Shown: positions 17,626-27,090, counted from the first letter of the stretch. The stretch is DNA of 64,000 nt from Hoeflea marina (GCF_003182275.1 NZ_QGTR01000003.1:62001-126000); one strand, 5' to 3'. Notes: generated by a model not told the origin, from the letters alone. Program-made: numbers and translations.

Positions 17626-20151
17626 GTGAAAGCCGAATCCCCTCCCACTCCGGATGCCCGGGACCCTGCCCTGCCCGAGCCCTTCGCCGGCTGGTTCGCC
17701 GCGCGAGGCTGGCAACCGCGGGCCCATCAACTCGACCTGCTGGCCAGCACCCGGGCGGGCCGGTCCATGCTGCTGATCGCGCCAACCGGCGCCGGCAAGA
17801 CGCTGGCCGGCTTCCTGCCGTCGCTGACCGAGCTTGCCGCCCGCGGCAGGCCAAAGCCGGGGTCCGCAGGACAGGGCCTGCACACGCTTTACATCTCGCC
17901 GCTCAAGGCGCTGGCCGTCGACATCGAGCGCAACCTCGCCCGGCCGGTGGACGAGATGGCCCTGCCGGTGCGGATCGAGACGCGCACGGGCGACACGCCG
18001 CAATCCAAGCGGGCGCGCCAGCGGCTCGATCCCCCGGACATTCTGCTGACCACACCCGAGCAGGTCTCGCTGCTGATCGCCAATGGCCAGGCGGAAGGTT
18101 TCTTCAAAAATCTGCGCTTCGTCATCCTCGACGAACTGCACTCGCTGACCGCGTCCAAGCGCGGCCACCTGCTGGCGCTGGCGCTGGCTCGATTGAGGGC
18201 GCTGGCACCCGATCTGGTCACCATCGGCCTGTCGGCAACCGTCGCCGACCCCGAGGAACTGCAGCGCTGGCTGGTGGCGCAAAGACCGGGAACGACGGCT
18301 GAGGCGGGACGGATCACGGTGGAGGGCGGCGCCAGGCCCGAGATCAGCATTCTCGAGACCAGCGAGCGCATCCCGTGGTCCGGGCACTCGGCGCGCTACG
18401 CGGTGCCGGACATCTATGAGGTGATCAAGCGACACCGGACGACGCTGCTCTTCGTCAACACCCGCAGCCAGGCCGAGATGCTGTTCCAGGAGCTTTGGCG
18501 GATCAACGACGACAGCCTGCCGATCGCATTGCATCACGGCTCGCTCGACGCCACCCAGCGCCGCCGTGTCGAGGCGGCCATGGGGCGCAACGAACTGCGC
18601 GCGGTCGTGGCGACCTCGACGCTCGATCTGGGCATCGACTGGGGCGACATCGACCTGGTCATCCATGTCGGCGCGCCCAAGGGCGCCAGCCGCCTGGCGC
18701 AGCGGATCGGGCGCGCCAACCACCGCATGGACGAGCCCAGCCGGGCAATCCTGGTGCCCGCCAACCGCTTCGAGGTCATGGAATGCCAGGCTGCCATCGA
18801 CGCCAACTATGTCGGCGCCCAGGACACGCCGTCGGGCGGCACCGGCGCGCTCGACGTGCTGGCACAGCATGTGCTCGGCATGGCGGCGGCGGGCCCCTTC
18901 TCCTCCGACGGGCTGTTCGCCGAGGTCACCAGCGCAGAGCCCTACGCGACCTTGTCGCGCGAGCGTTTCGACAAGGTGGTCGATTTCGTCGCCACGGGCG
19001 GCTATGCGCTGAAAAGCTATGACCGCTATGCCCGCATCCGCAAGCGCGACGACGGGCTGTGGCGGATCTCCAATCCGCAGGTGGCGCAGCAGTACCGGCT
19101 CAACATCGGCACCATCGTCGAGGCGCCGATGCTCAATGTCCGCATGGCCAGCCGCAGGAACGGCACCGTCGGCCGCGGCGGCCCAGTGCTGGGCAAGGTC
19201 GAGGAGTACTTTCTCGAAACCCTGGCGCAGGGCGACACCTTCCTGTTCTCCGGCAAGATCCTGCGCTTCGAGGGCATCCGCGAGAACGAATGCCTGGTCA
19301 GCCGCGCCTGGGACCAGGATCCGAAGGTGCCGGCCTATGCCGGCGGCAAATTCCCGCTGTCGACCTACCTCGCCGAAGGCGTGCGCGGCATGCTCGCCGA
19401 TCCGGCACGCTGGGGCGCCCTGCCCGACCAGGTCTCCGACTGGCTCAGGCTGCAGCGCGACGCCTCGCTGCTGCCCGGCCACGGCGAGCTGCTGATCGAG
19501 ACATTTCCGCGCGGCAGCCGGCACTATCTCGTCGCCTATCCCTTCGAAGGCCGGCTGGCGCACCAGACGCTCGGCATGCTGCTCACGCGTCGGCTCGAAC
19601 GCGCCGGCGCCCGGCCGCTCGGCTTCGTTGCCACCGACTATTCGCTGGCTGTGTGGGGGCTCGAGGATCTCGGCGCGATGATCGGCTCCGGACGCCTCGC
19701 TCTCGCCGACCTGTTCGACGAGGACATGCTGGGCGACGACCTCGATGCGTGGCTCGCCGAATCATGGCTCCTGAAGCGCACATTCCGCAATTGCGCGGTG
19801 ATCTCCGGCCTGATCGAGCGCCGGCACCCGGGCAAGGAAAAGTCCGGACGCCAGGTGACGGTGTCGGCAGACCTGATCTACGACGTGCTCAGGAGCCACG
19901 AACCCGACCACATCCTGCTGCAGGCCACCGCCGCGGATGCCGCATCCGGACTTTTGGACATTCAGCGGCTCGGCGCTATGCTCGCCCGAATCAAGGGCCA
20001 TCTCGTGCACCGCCGGCTCGACCGGATCTCGCCCCTGGCGGTGCCGATCATGCTGGAGATCGGGCGAGAACCGGTCAGCGGCCAGGCCCATGACGACATT
20101 CTGGCGGAAGCCGCAGACGATCTGGTTGCCGAGGCGATGGGACAAGCGTGA
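17626..20151 (+). CDS. lhr: Lhr-type DEXH-box DNA helicase (ligase-associated)
   Basis: An 841-residue superfamily 2 helicase of the Lhr-Core type, an ATP-dependent 3'-to-5' DNA translocase. Walker A is APTGAGKT with Lys58, and the Walker B box is DELH at residues 169-172. Motif III GLSATV, motif IV LLFVNTRSQAEM and motif VI QRIGRANHRMDEPSR follow, then the Lhr-specific winged-helix and beta-barrel region. The length fits Lhr-Core rather than full-length Lhr (about 1500). The start is a GTG at 17626; no nearby ATG fits. Its stop overlaps the GTG start of the next gene. It belongs with the ligase, exonuclease and PdeM as a DNA-damage response set. Confidence 0.92.
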   Translation: MKAESPPTPDARDPALPEPFAGWFAARGWQPRAHQLDLLASTRAGRSMLLIAPTGAGKTLAGFLPSLTELAARGRPKPGSAGQGLHTLYISPLKALAVDIERNLARPVDEMALPVRIETRTGDTPQSKRARQRLDPPDILLTTPEQVSLLIANGQAEGFFKNLRFVILDELHSLTASKRGHLLALALARLRALAPDLVTIGLSATVADPEELQRWLVAQRPGTTAEAGRITVEGGARPEISILETSERIPWSGHSARYAVPDIYEVIKRHRTTLLFVNTRSQAEMLFQELWRINDDSLPIALHHGSLDATQRRRVEAAMGRNELRAVVATSTLDLGIDWGDIDLVIHVGAPKGASRLAQRIGRANHRMDEPSRAILVPANRFEVMECQAAIDANYVGAQDTPSGGTGALDVLAQHVLGMAAAGPFSSDGLFAEVTSAEPYATLSRERFDKVVDFVATGGYALKSYDRYARIRKRDDGLWRISNPQVAQQYRLNIGTIVEAPMLNVRMASRRNGTVGRGGPVLGKVEEYFLETLAQGDTFLFSGKILRFEGIRENECLVSRAWDQDPKVPAYAGGKFPLSTYLAEGVRGMLADPARWGALPDQVSDWLRLQRDASLLPGHGELLIETFPRGSRHYLVAYPFEGRLAHQTLGMLLTRRLERAGARPLGFVATDYSLAVWGLEDLGAMIGSGRLALADLFDEDMLGDDLDAWLAESWLLKRTFRNCAVISGLIERRHPGKEKSGRQVTVSADLIYDVLRSHEPDHILLQATAADAASGLLDIQRLGAMLARIKGHLVHRRLDRISPLAVPIMLEIGREPVSGQAHDDILAEAADDLVAEAMGQA

Positions 20152-20879
20152 ACACTGGAACGAAAATGGCGGCGCTGGCCGCCCATGCGGATGCCGGCCC
20201 GGCCATGGCGGAATTCTCCGTGCACGGCACGGCAGTGACATGTGATCCGAACGGCATCCTGATGCTGCCCGATTCCGGCGTGATGGTGGTCTCCGACCTG
20301 CACCTGGAAAAAGGCGCGGCCTTCGCACGACGCGGCCTGATGCTGCCGCCCTACGACACGGCGGCAACGCTGGCGCGGCTGGCCGTGGCGATCGCCCGGC
20401 ATGATCCGAAGACCGTGATCAGCCTCGGCGACAGCTTTCACGACCGCAACGGCTCGATTCACATGCCGGACATCTATCGGGCCGGCCTGCGCGAGCTGCA
20501 GCGCGGCCGCGACTGGATCTGGGTCGAGGGCAACCATGATCCGGACGCGCCGGCCGGGCTGGATGGCAGCTGGTGCAGCGAGGTCCATATCGAGACGCTC
20601 TGCCTGCGGCATGAGCCCTCCGCCCGCGCCGCAGCCGGCGAGATCGCCGGGCACCTGCATCCGGTCGCCCGTGTTGTCCGCCGCGGCAAGGCGGTGCGCC
20701 GGGCCTGCTTCGCCAGCGACGGCACCCGCCTGCTGATGCCCGCCTTCGGCTCCACCACAGGCGGCCTGGAACTGCGCCATCCGGCCATGCGTCACCTCTT
20801 CGACCGCTCCAAGCTGATTGCCCATCTGCTCGGGCGCGAGCGCATCTATTCGGTGGCTTTCGGGCGGATGATCGGCTGA
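20148..20879 (+). CDS. pdeM: ligase-associated DNA damage-response endonuclease PdeM
   Basis: A 243-residue calcineurin-like metallophosphoesterase. The metal-binding motifs run in order: SDLHLEKG (Asp50, His52), GDSFHD, GNHD and GHLHP. The family is known from the Lhr/ligase cluster and works as a manganese-dependent nuclease or phosphodiesterase on DNA. The GTG start at 20148 overlaps the helicase stop by four bases, so translation is coupled. The first 20 residues are poorly conserved, so the true start may be slightly internal (ATG at 20205 is possible). It is followed directly by a GGCGGA-ACAC-TCCGCC hairpin. Confidence 0.9.
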   Translation: MNTGTKMAALAAHADAGPAMAEFSVHGTAVTCDPNGILMLPDSGVMVVSDLHLEKGAAFARRGLMLPPYDTAATLARLAVAIARHDPKTVISLGDSFHDRNGSIHMPDIYRAGLRELQRGRDWIWVEGNHDPDAPAGLDGSWCSEVHIETLCLRHEPSARAAAGEIAGHLHPVARVVRRGKAVRRACFASDGTRLLMPAFGSTTGGLELRHPAMRHLFDRSKLIAHLLGRERIYSVAFGRMIG

Positions 20880-20895
20880 GGCGGAACACTCCGCC
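20880..20895 (+). terminator. short hairpin directly after pdeM
   Basis: GGCGGA-ACAC-TCCGCC forms a 6 bp stem with a four-base loop starting at the base after the pdeM stop codon. No U-tract follows, so termination is unproven; it may act with the further inverted repeats downstream. Confidence 0.4.
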
Positions 20896-20917
20896 GGGAT
20901 GCCCGGGCGCCACTCAG

Positions 20918-20953
20918 AGCGCTTCTCCTTTTCGCAAAATCCGAGAGGCGCTT
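20918..20953 (+). repeat. imperfect palindrome upstream of RIME copy 3
   Basis: AGCGCTTCTC (20918-20927) pairs with GAGAGGCGCT (20943-20952) around an AT-richer loop. It lies in the gap between pdeM and the TIGR02186 gene and may be part of a longer mosaic intergenic element that ends with the RIME1-like unit. Confidence 0.4.
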
Positions 20954-21015
20954 GGAGTATTGGCTTACAGCGTTGTCCGGCGACGAAGTGAACTTCACCT
21001 CCTCTGGAAACACTC

Positions 21016-21121
21016 TAAAGCACATCGCGGGAACCCAGCTTCACGCGATGTGCTTTAGCTCTTTGTAATTATGCATGTCGTGATCCCGAAACCGCTGCAC
21101 ACTTTCGGGCGACATGCATTA
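21016..21121 (+). repeat. RIME1-like repeat, complete copy 3
   Basis: Two palindromes in tandem. The first has arms TAAAGCACATCGCG (21016-21029) and CGCGATGTGCTTTA (21044-21057). The second has outer arms ATGCATGTCG (21071-21080) and CGACATGCAT (21110-21119) and inner arms CCCGAAA and TTTCGGG. It closely matches the copy at 43.79 kb. The size and design fit the rhizobial RIME1 class. The final TTA (21119-21121) is the stop codon, read as TAA, of the minus-strand TIGR02186 gene. Confidence 0.85.
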
Positions 21122-21922
21122 GTCCTTGCGGAAGACGACGCTGGCAAGCCAGCCGGTGACCAGCGCCAGCAACACGGAAACGATGCCGTAGGCGAACGAG
21201 TACTGGTGCGCGAAATTGTAGGTGAACTGCTCCAGGCCGGTCTTGACCACTCTGAGCGGCAGACTGGTCTCCATGACGTATTCACCGTTCTTGTAGAGCA
21301 CGGCGCGGACCTTGTGCAGTCCGACGGGAATGTTGGCAGGCAGGAACACCGAGGCTCGGAACAGGCTTTTCGAGATGAACTCGACGCCATCGGGCACGCG
21401 CTGATAGAGACCGCTGGAGCGCTTGATGCGGCGCAATGCGTCGCGGAAATCGCCCAGCAGGCTGCCGTCTCCCAACCCGCCCGAGGGCGCGAGGCGGATA
21501 TTGTTGATTCCGATGTCACGCGATGACAGGTCCATCGGGGACGCGATGTTCTCGAGCGGTCGGGTGCTCGACATCGAATAGGATGCGGGGATCGGCTCGA
21601 AGCTGATCGAATGGCGGTTGACCCAGATCCCCGCCACACGCTCCTTGCGGCGGACAGTCGTCGTGCGCATCGGCCCCTCAAGCGCCACCACGACATCGTA
21701 GGCACCGATCTGCAGCAGCAATTCGTCGACATCGTCGATGGCCCCGAACACCGTGATCCCGGCGCCGGCGAAATCCGAGCTGATCGCGATCTCGTTGGTC
21801 GAAATGCCGATGTCGAGACGCTCGCGGAACTTGTCGTTGCGGCTGCCCGCCGGCTCGATGATCTGACCGGCGGCAGCCGATTGCAGCGCGAGCAATCCTA
21901 TGAGGGCGAGCAGCAGCCGCAT
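21119..21922 (-). CDS. TIGR02186 family membrane-anchored protein
   Basis: A 267-residue protein with an N-terminal signal peptide (MRLLLALIGLLALQSAAAGQ), a long periplasmic domain, and one C-terminal transmembrane helix (GIVSVLLALVTGWLASVVF) that ends in a short basic tail. This is the layout of the TIGR02186 family, which is usually encoded beside a TauE/SafE exporter, as here. The role is unknown; a periplasmic partner of the exporter is the simplest idea. Its ATG overlaps the exporter stop by one base (TGATG), showing tight coupling. Its stop codon lies on the edge of the RIME-like repeat. Confidence 0.8.
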   Translation of the reverse strand: MRLLLALIGLLALQSAAAGQIIEPAGSRNDKFRERLDIGISTNEIAISSDFAGAGITVFGAIDDVDELLLQIGAYDVVVALEGPMRTTTVRRKERVAGIWVNRHSISFEPIPASYSMSSTRPLENIASPMDLSSRDIGINNIRLAPSGGLGDGSLLGDFRDALRRIKRSSGLYQRVPDGVEFISKSLFRASVFLPANIPVGLHKVRAVLYKNGEYVMETSLPLRVVKTGLEQFTYNFAHQYSFAYGIVSVLLALVTGWLASVVFRKD

Positions 21923-22848
21923 CAGTATCCAAAGCTCCCGGTGATGACGGAGTAGATTTCCGCGGGCGGAGCAATCAGCCCGTAGGCAAGGCGGATGCCG
22001 ACGGCCAGCACCAGCAATGCCAGCCCGGCGCGGAGTTGTTCGCCGCGCATCTTCTGCCCCACACGCAGTCCGTACTGGGCGCCGATGACACCGGCGATCA
22101 TCAGCAGGCCGCCCAGCACGATGTCGACCGAATAGTTGGTCGTCGCCTGAACGATGGTGGTGAAGGCGGTGACGAAGATGATCTGGAACAGCGACGTGCC
22201 GATGACGACATTGGTGGGAATGCGCAGCAGATAGATCATGGCGGGAACCATGATGAAGCCGCCGCCGACGCCCATCACGGAGGTCAGCACTCCGATGCAG
22301 AAGCCGAGCACGATGACCGGGATCACGCTGAGATAGAGCTTGGAGCGCTTGAACCGCATCTTCAGCGGCAGGCGGTGAACCCAGTTGTGCTGACCGGGCT
22401 TGCGAAGTGACACCTGCTTGTTGGCAGCCGTCCGGCGCATCGAGCGGACGCTTTCCCAAAGCATCAGTCCGCCGATGGATCCGAGGAAGACCACATACAG
22501 CAGGGAGATGATCAGATCGAGTTGGCCGAGCTTGCGCAGATAGACGAAGATCTGAATGCCGGCCGAGGCACCGAGCAGACCGCCGATCAGCAGCATCGTG
22601 CCGAGCTTGAGGTCGAGCGTGCCGCGGCGGAAATGGGTGAGCGCTCCCGAAATCGAAGAGGCCACCACCTGGTTGGCGCCGGTGGCGACTGCCACGGCGG
22701 GCGGAATATTGTAGAAGATCAGCAGCGGCGTGATCAGAAATCCGCCGCCCACGCCAAACATGCCCGAAAGGAATCCGACGGCCCCGCCCATTCCCAGAAT
22801 CACCAGGATATTGACCGACAGTTCAGCGATCGGAAGGTAGATGGTCAC
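21922..22848 (-). CDS. TauE/SafE family sulfite/organic-anion exporter
   Basis: A 308-residue inner-membrane protein with about eight or nine helices and the two family repeats, marked by GFLSGMFGVGGGFLITPLLIF near the N-terminus and GVLTSVMGVGGGFIMVPAMIYLL in the second half. Family members export sulfite, sulfoacetate or related small anions; the specific substrate cannot be told from sequence. It is followed by the TIGR02186 gene in an overlapping pair, a common arrangement in Rhizobiales. The central hydrophilic loop (RSMRRTAANKQVSLRKPG) is cytoplasmic by the positive-inside rule. Confidence 0.9.
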   Translation of the reverse strand: MTIYLPIAELSVNILVILGMGGAVGFLSGMFGVGGGFLITPLLIFYNIPPAVAVATGANQVVASSISGALTHFRRGTLDLKLGTMLLIGGLLGASAGIQIFVYLRKLGQLDLIISLLYVVFLGSIGGLMLWESVRSMRRTAANKQVSLRKPGQHNWVHRLPLKMRFKRSKLYLSVIPVIVLGFCIGVLTSVMGVGGGFIMVPAMIYLLRIPTNVVIGTSLFQIIFVTAFTTIVQATTNYSVDIVLGGLLMIAGVIGAQYGLRVGQKMRGEQLRAGLALLVLAVGIRLAYGLIAPPAEIYSVITGSFGY

Positions 22849-23013
22849 CTCGTGCTCCCGGAGACTGCGAACAAGGGAAGCGGGCCTGGCCCGATAGTGG
22901 ATAGGTCGTTTCTGCGCGCTTCATCAGGCTGAGTCAATTCAAACCCGAGCTCCAGACCGGATTGGCCGGATCGGTTTCAATCAACTGGCCTCACGGACGC
23001 CGATCGGGAGGCC

Positions 23014-26000
23014 TCAGCCGTTGCGGGCCAGCAGCTCCCTGACCAGGACATCGGTGATTTCGCCGGTCGGTTCCATGCCCGCCGATTGCTGGAAGGCCTT
23101 GATCGCGCTCACCGTCTTGGCGCCCATCACGCCATCGGCGGTTCCGGCATCAAAGCCCAGCTTGTTCAGGATCGCCTGGATGTTGCGGATTGCCTTGGTC
23201 ATGTCGACCGACGCGGTGCGGGTCTCGACACCGCCCCACTCCGCCGGGATCTCGACGGAGTTGGCAGCATCATTGAGGGGTTCGGGCTTCCAGCCGGCGA
23301 CGAGGGCCTTGGCATTCTCGGCCTGTTCGGGACGGAGTGCGTTGTAGACTTCATCGCGCTTGGCGGCGGCATCCTTGTCGCCTTCACTGGCCGCCACGGC
23401 GAACCATTTGTAGGATTGTTCAAGATCGCGGGGGACGCCGTCGCCGCGGGCATAGAGGATGGCAAGGTTGACCTGGCTGTCGCGAACACCGACCTCGGCA
23501 GCCTTGATGAACCAGGTGGCAGCCGACTCGTAGTCCGGCGCCGCACCTGTGGTGGCGTAGAGAACCGCGAGGTTGTGCATGGCGCTGGCATTGCCCTGTT
23601 CGGCGGCCAGTTGATACCATTTCTTGGCCTCGTTGATATCACGATCGATACCGCTGCCCTTTTCGTAGAAATTGGCAATGCGGTATTCCGCAGGTGCGTG
23701 GCCAAGATTGGCGGCACGCAGATACCAGGCGGCGGCGCGCTCAAGATCAACCGGGGCGCCACGGCCATCGGTGAAGCGGGAACCGATTTCATAGAAGGCC
23801 AGCGGATTGCCGTCCACCGCAGCCCGGCTCAGGGCCGCGGGGATGAAGCCGTCCGGCAAGGCATCGAGATCCGCCTGGAGCACGGCACCGGCATCGGCGG
23901 CAGGGACAGGCTGGCCGGTGGACTGCGCGCTCACCGGCTCGACAACCGGTGCAGGGCTATCGGCGGCCTGCTCTGCAGACGCGCTTGTTCCCGGCGTATC
24001 GGCCGCCTCAGGCTCGACAAGCCGGATCTCAGGGGCAGGCGCAGCCCCGGCATCGGCGCCGGCCGGGGCCGCAGGCTCGACCACTGCCTCGGGGCTCGCC
24101 GCGCTGTTTTCATCGGGCGCTGCGGGAACCGCGGGCTCGACAATCACCGGATCGTTGACTGCCTGCTCCACCAGCGGATCGTCAGCCAAGAACCCCTGAA
24201 TGAGGGGCAACGTCATGACGACGAGCAGCACGGCGCCGACAGCCATGAGGATGGGCTTGCGGCGCGCCTTGACGATGTCGAGAAGGCCGGAGCGGCTGCC
24301 CGTCTTGCCGTTTCGACTGAACGTCTCGACCTCGGCTGCCGCGGCCATGGCCGCACGGCGGGCGGAGGCGAGGAATTCCGCCTTGTCCATGCCCGAGCCT
24401 TGGGTCTCGCCGCGGCCACGCTCCGCGGCCTGGGCTTCACGAACCTTCTGAAGGATGCGATTGATGTCGGGAGCTCCCGAGCCGGGTTCAAGCGGCATGT
24501 TGGCCGTCGCCGGATCGAGCTCGAGGGCCGGCTCCAGCGGCGGTACATGGGCCTCGGTGAAACGGGGCTCCGCGGGGCCTTCCTGCCTAGACCCTTCCTT
24601 CGACGAACGGATGCGGGACGCGATCCCGGCCAGGAACGAGCGCTCGCCGGCGGCCTTCGCCGAGGCGGCGGCGTCGGGCTGCCCCGAGGCCGCTTCGGCG
24701 GCAGCAGCGTGTTCAGCCGCAAGCGCGGCCGCCACTGCCGGTGCACGCGCAGGTCTGGCCGGCCGGCCAATCGACTCCGCCGCATCGGCGTGCTGCGGCA
24801 GTCTTTCGTCGCCCGAGCCATCATGATCATCATCGAAGGAGGCGGCCATGGCCCGGTCGAGCGCTTCCAGTGATGCCTGAGGCATGGTGCTCACCGGCTG
24901 CGGTGCCGAAGGGCGGGCGGCCGGCGTCATGTCGAGGTTTTCCAGCCGGCCGGCGATCTTGAGCAGGGTGTCCTGAACCGCCTCGAATGCGCGGGCCGTG
25001 CGGTCGTCGCTCTTGCGGCTCAGCTGTTCGAGCGACTTGAGGTCGTCGGCCAGCGCGCTGATGATCTCGATATTGGCGATCGATTGCGGCGTCGATTGCC
25101 CCGCCGTCTGGCCGGAATAGGCCGAAAGCGCCGCTTCGGCTGCCTGGCGGGCGGCTTCGATCACATATTCGTCGCTGGTGGCGAGGTGCTCCTCGATGGA
25201 GGCGAGCCGCAGGTCGATGGCGTCTGATCCGGCGCCTGCGGCACCCGACGAGATCAGCTCCGACAGATTGGCGATCTGGGTTTCGAGACTGCGCATGGCA
25301 TCGTCGCTGCCACCGGACCCGGCATAGGCGTGGTCGAGACGCTCCGCAATATCGGTCAGGCGGGCTTCGATGGTCTCAAGACCGTGCAGCGACACGCTGT
25401 CGATCATCCCCTGCGGAGCCGACGGCCGATCGAGCCGCACGACGATATCGGCCAGCCTGGCCTCCAGATTTTCAAGGCCCGGCAACGGCTCGGCCGGCCG
25501 CGACGCGGTTTCCTCGGCGCGTCCGAGCAGCGATTCGAGCCGGCCGATGACGGCGTCCGGGATGGCGGCGGCAGCCTGCGGGGCGGGCGCCGGAATGCTG
25601 TCTATCCGGCTTGCCAGGTCGTCGAGCCGCGCGGCCAGCGAGTCGCTGACGCTGCGCGCGTCCATGCGGTCGATCTTGCCTGCGAGTTCGGCGAAATGGT
25701 CGGTGAAATCCGGCAGACTGGCCTCGCCGGAACCGGACTCGAGCATCAGCTGCATGTTGGCGAGCCGGGCATCAAGCCGGCCGATGGCCTCGTCATCTGC
25801 AAGTTCAGCCACACGGGCGGCCAGCCGTTCAATGCGGTCGCCGAAATCGTCGAGCGAGCCGGTCGGCTCGAGCGTGTCGATCTTCTTGGCCATGGAGTTG
25901 AGCCGGGCCTCGAGCCGCTCGAGCGAGGCGGCATCAAACCTGTCGGCCGGCGTCGACTGGATGATGGCGACGGCGCGACTGATCTCGTCAAGACGCTCGG

Positions 26001-26832
26001 CGAGCGTGTCGAACTGCTGCATCATCTCCGCGGCCGAGATCGACGGCGCTGTGGCCAGGGCCTCGATGCCGCTCGCCAGTTGACTGACCCTGGCCTCAAG
26101 GGCCTGCACCGGACCGGAGCCCGGCATGGCGGCAAGCGCCTCGCGGATGTCGTCGATGCGGTAGGCGAGATTGACCAGCTCCTCGCGCAGGCCGCCGACA
26201 TCGATCCCTGCCACCTGCTCTTCCACCGTCTGCCAGCGCGACTTGAGATCACGCACGCTGTCCTCGCGGGCAAGTCCGTCGATGGTCGCGCGCAGGGTTT
26301 CGAGCTCATGGCGCAGGGCATCGGCCGTGCCGCCGTGGTCGCCAAGGCGGTCGACGCTGGCGGAGATCCTGGCGAGGTCATGCCGCAGATCCTCGGGTAT
26401 CGCGGTTTCACGGGCATCGACCGTGAGCCCGTGCATTTCCTCACGCAGCGCGCCGATCTCTGTGGCCAGGCTGTCCTTGATATCGGCCTTGAGTTCGCGG
26501 CGCATCTCGGCAAGCATCGCCGAAAGGCCGCGCAGGTCCCGGTCGTCGGAGCGCATGGCGGAGTCCGGCTGGCTGCCGGGACGTTGCGGCTGATGAGCGC
26601 CGCCGCGCAGGCTGCGGTTCTCGAGCTGACGCTGGCGGGCGCGGATCTCCTCCAGCGGGTCGCCGGCCGCGGGCGTCGGCTGGTGCGCCGGCCGGGGCTG
26701 CGCCTGCCGGCCGGAGCCGATCAGTCCTTCGATACGGGCTTCGAGCCCTTCGATTGTCCGGTTCAGCGCGTCCAGCGAGGAATCCTGTGGTCCAGGCCGG
26801 TTGGGGTATGATCGCGATCCGTTCATGTGCAT
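23014..26832 (-). CDS. podJ: PodJ-like polar localisation protein (coiled coil, TM, Sel1 repeats, peptidoglycan-binding domain)
   Basis: A very long (about 1272-residue) protein. The first roughly 600 residues are highly helical with repeated LEARLADI and LDDLASRID-type heptads, consistent with coiled coils. A single transmembrane helix (KPILMAVGAVLLVVMTLPL) lies near residues 860-880. A Pro/Ala/Glu-rich periplasmic linker, four Sel1-type repeats (about 1010-1160, for example FYEKGSGIDRDINEAKKWYQ) and a C-terminal PG_binding_1 domain (LNKLGFDAGTADGVMGAKT) follow. The order matches PodJ, which organises the new cell pole and division in Caulobacter and rhizobia. ATGs at 26832 and 26826 are both possible. 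An AT-rich region lies upstream, shared with the divergent MerR gene. Confidence 0.75.
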   Translation of the reverse strand: MHMNGSRSYPNRPGPQDSSLDALNRTIEGLEARIEGLIGSGRQAQPRPAHQPTPAAGDPLEEIRARQRQLENRSLRGGAHQPQRPGSQPDSAMRSDDRDLRGLSAMLAEMRRELKADIKDSLATEIGALREEMHGLTVDARETAIPEDLRHDLARISASVDRLGDHGGTADALRHELETLRATIDGLAREDSVRDLKSRWQTVEEQVAGIDVGGLREELVNLAYRIDDIREALAAMPGSGPVQALEARVSQLASGIEALATAPSISAAEMMQQFDTLAERLDEISRAVAIIQSTPADRFDAASLERLEARLNSMAKKIDTLEPTGSLDDFGDRIERLAARVAELADDEAIGRLDARLANMQLMLESGSGEASLPDFTDHFAELAGKIDRMDARSVSDSLAARLDDLASRIDSIPAPAPQAAAAIPDAVIGRLESLLGRAEETASRPAEPLPGLENLEARLADIVVRLDRPSAPQGMIDSVSLHGLETIEARLTDIAERLDHAYAGSGGSDDAMRSLETQIANLSELISSGAAGAGSDAIDLRLASIEEHLATSDEYVIEAARQAAEAALSAYSGQTAGQSTPQSIANIEIISALADDLKSLEQLSRKSDDRTARAFEAVQDTLLKIAGRLENLDMTPAARPSAPQPVSTMPQASLEALDRAMAASFDDDHDGSGDERLPQHADAAESIGRPARPARAPAVAAALAAEHAAAAEAASGQPDAAASAKAAGERSFLAGIASRIRSSKEGSRQEGPAEPRFTEAHVPPLEPALELDPATANMPLEPGSGAPDINRILQKVREAQAAERGRGETQGSGMDKAEFLASARRAAMAAAAEVETFSRNGKTGSRSGLLDIVKARRKPILMAVGAVLLVVMTLPLIQGFLADDPLVEQAVNDPVIVEPAVPAAPDENSAASPEAVVEPAAPAGADAGAAPAPEIRLVEPEAADTPGTSASAEQAADSPAPVVEPVSAQSTGQPVPAADAGAVLQADLDALPDGFIPAALSRAAVDGNPLAFYEIGSRFTDGRGAPVDLERAAAWYLRAANLGHAPAEYRIANFYEKGSGIDRDINEAKKWYQLAAEQGNASAMHNLAVLYATTGAAPDYESAATWFIKAAEVGVRDSQVNLAILYARGDGVPRDLEQSYKWFAVAASEGDKDAAAKRDEVYNALRPEQAENAKALVAGWKPEPLNDAANSVEIPAEWGGVETRTASVDMTKAIRNIQAILNKLGFDAGTADGVMGAKTVSAIKAFQQSAGMEPTGEITDVLVRELLARNG

Positions 26833-26989
26833 GTCCGCTCTGACTGATGACCCGGAGCTTTCGCTCGCCTTCAAACCGTTTCCACCGTTGGCCCGCCGCC
26901 GCCCGGACCCAGGCCCTGGCGGCGACGATCCGATCGGCTTTCCGGGACAACGCGTGACAGAAAGAATCCGGGAGTAACTGCTCGTTGTC

Positions 26990-27090
26990 CGCACATTCCG
27001 CGAAACGTGGTAAACAACCCGTTAACCAAGGTTACTTTTCTGCTTTAATTGCGCCATTTTTTACGCGACTTGACGCTAGGTAAGAAATAT
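26990..27090. promoter_or_regulatory. AT-rich divergent control region between podJ and merR
   Basis: This stretch is far more AT-rich than its surroundings. It includes the imperfect inverted repeat GTTAACCAAGGTTAC at 27021-27035 and a TTTAATT run. The TTAACC half-site is reminiscent of alphaproteobacterial CtrA sites, but a full TTAA-N7-TTAA match is not present. It probably holds the promoters for the podJ-like gene and the MerR regulator. Confidence 0.4.

Noticed and set aside
27021-27035. CtrA binding site upstream of podJ
   Set aside because: Only a TTAACC half match; no TTAA-N7-TTAA pair, so a site is not supported.
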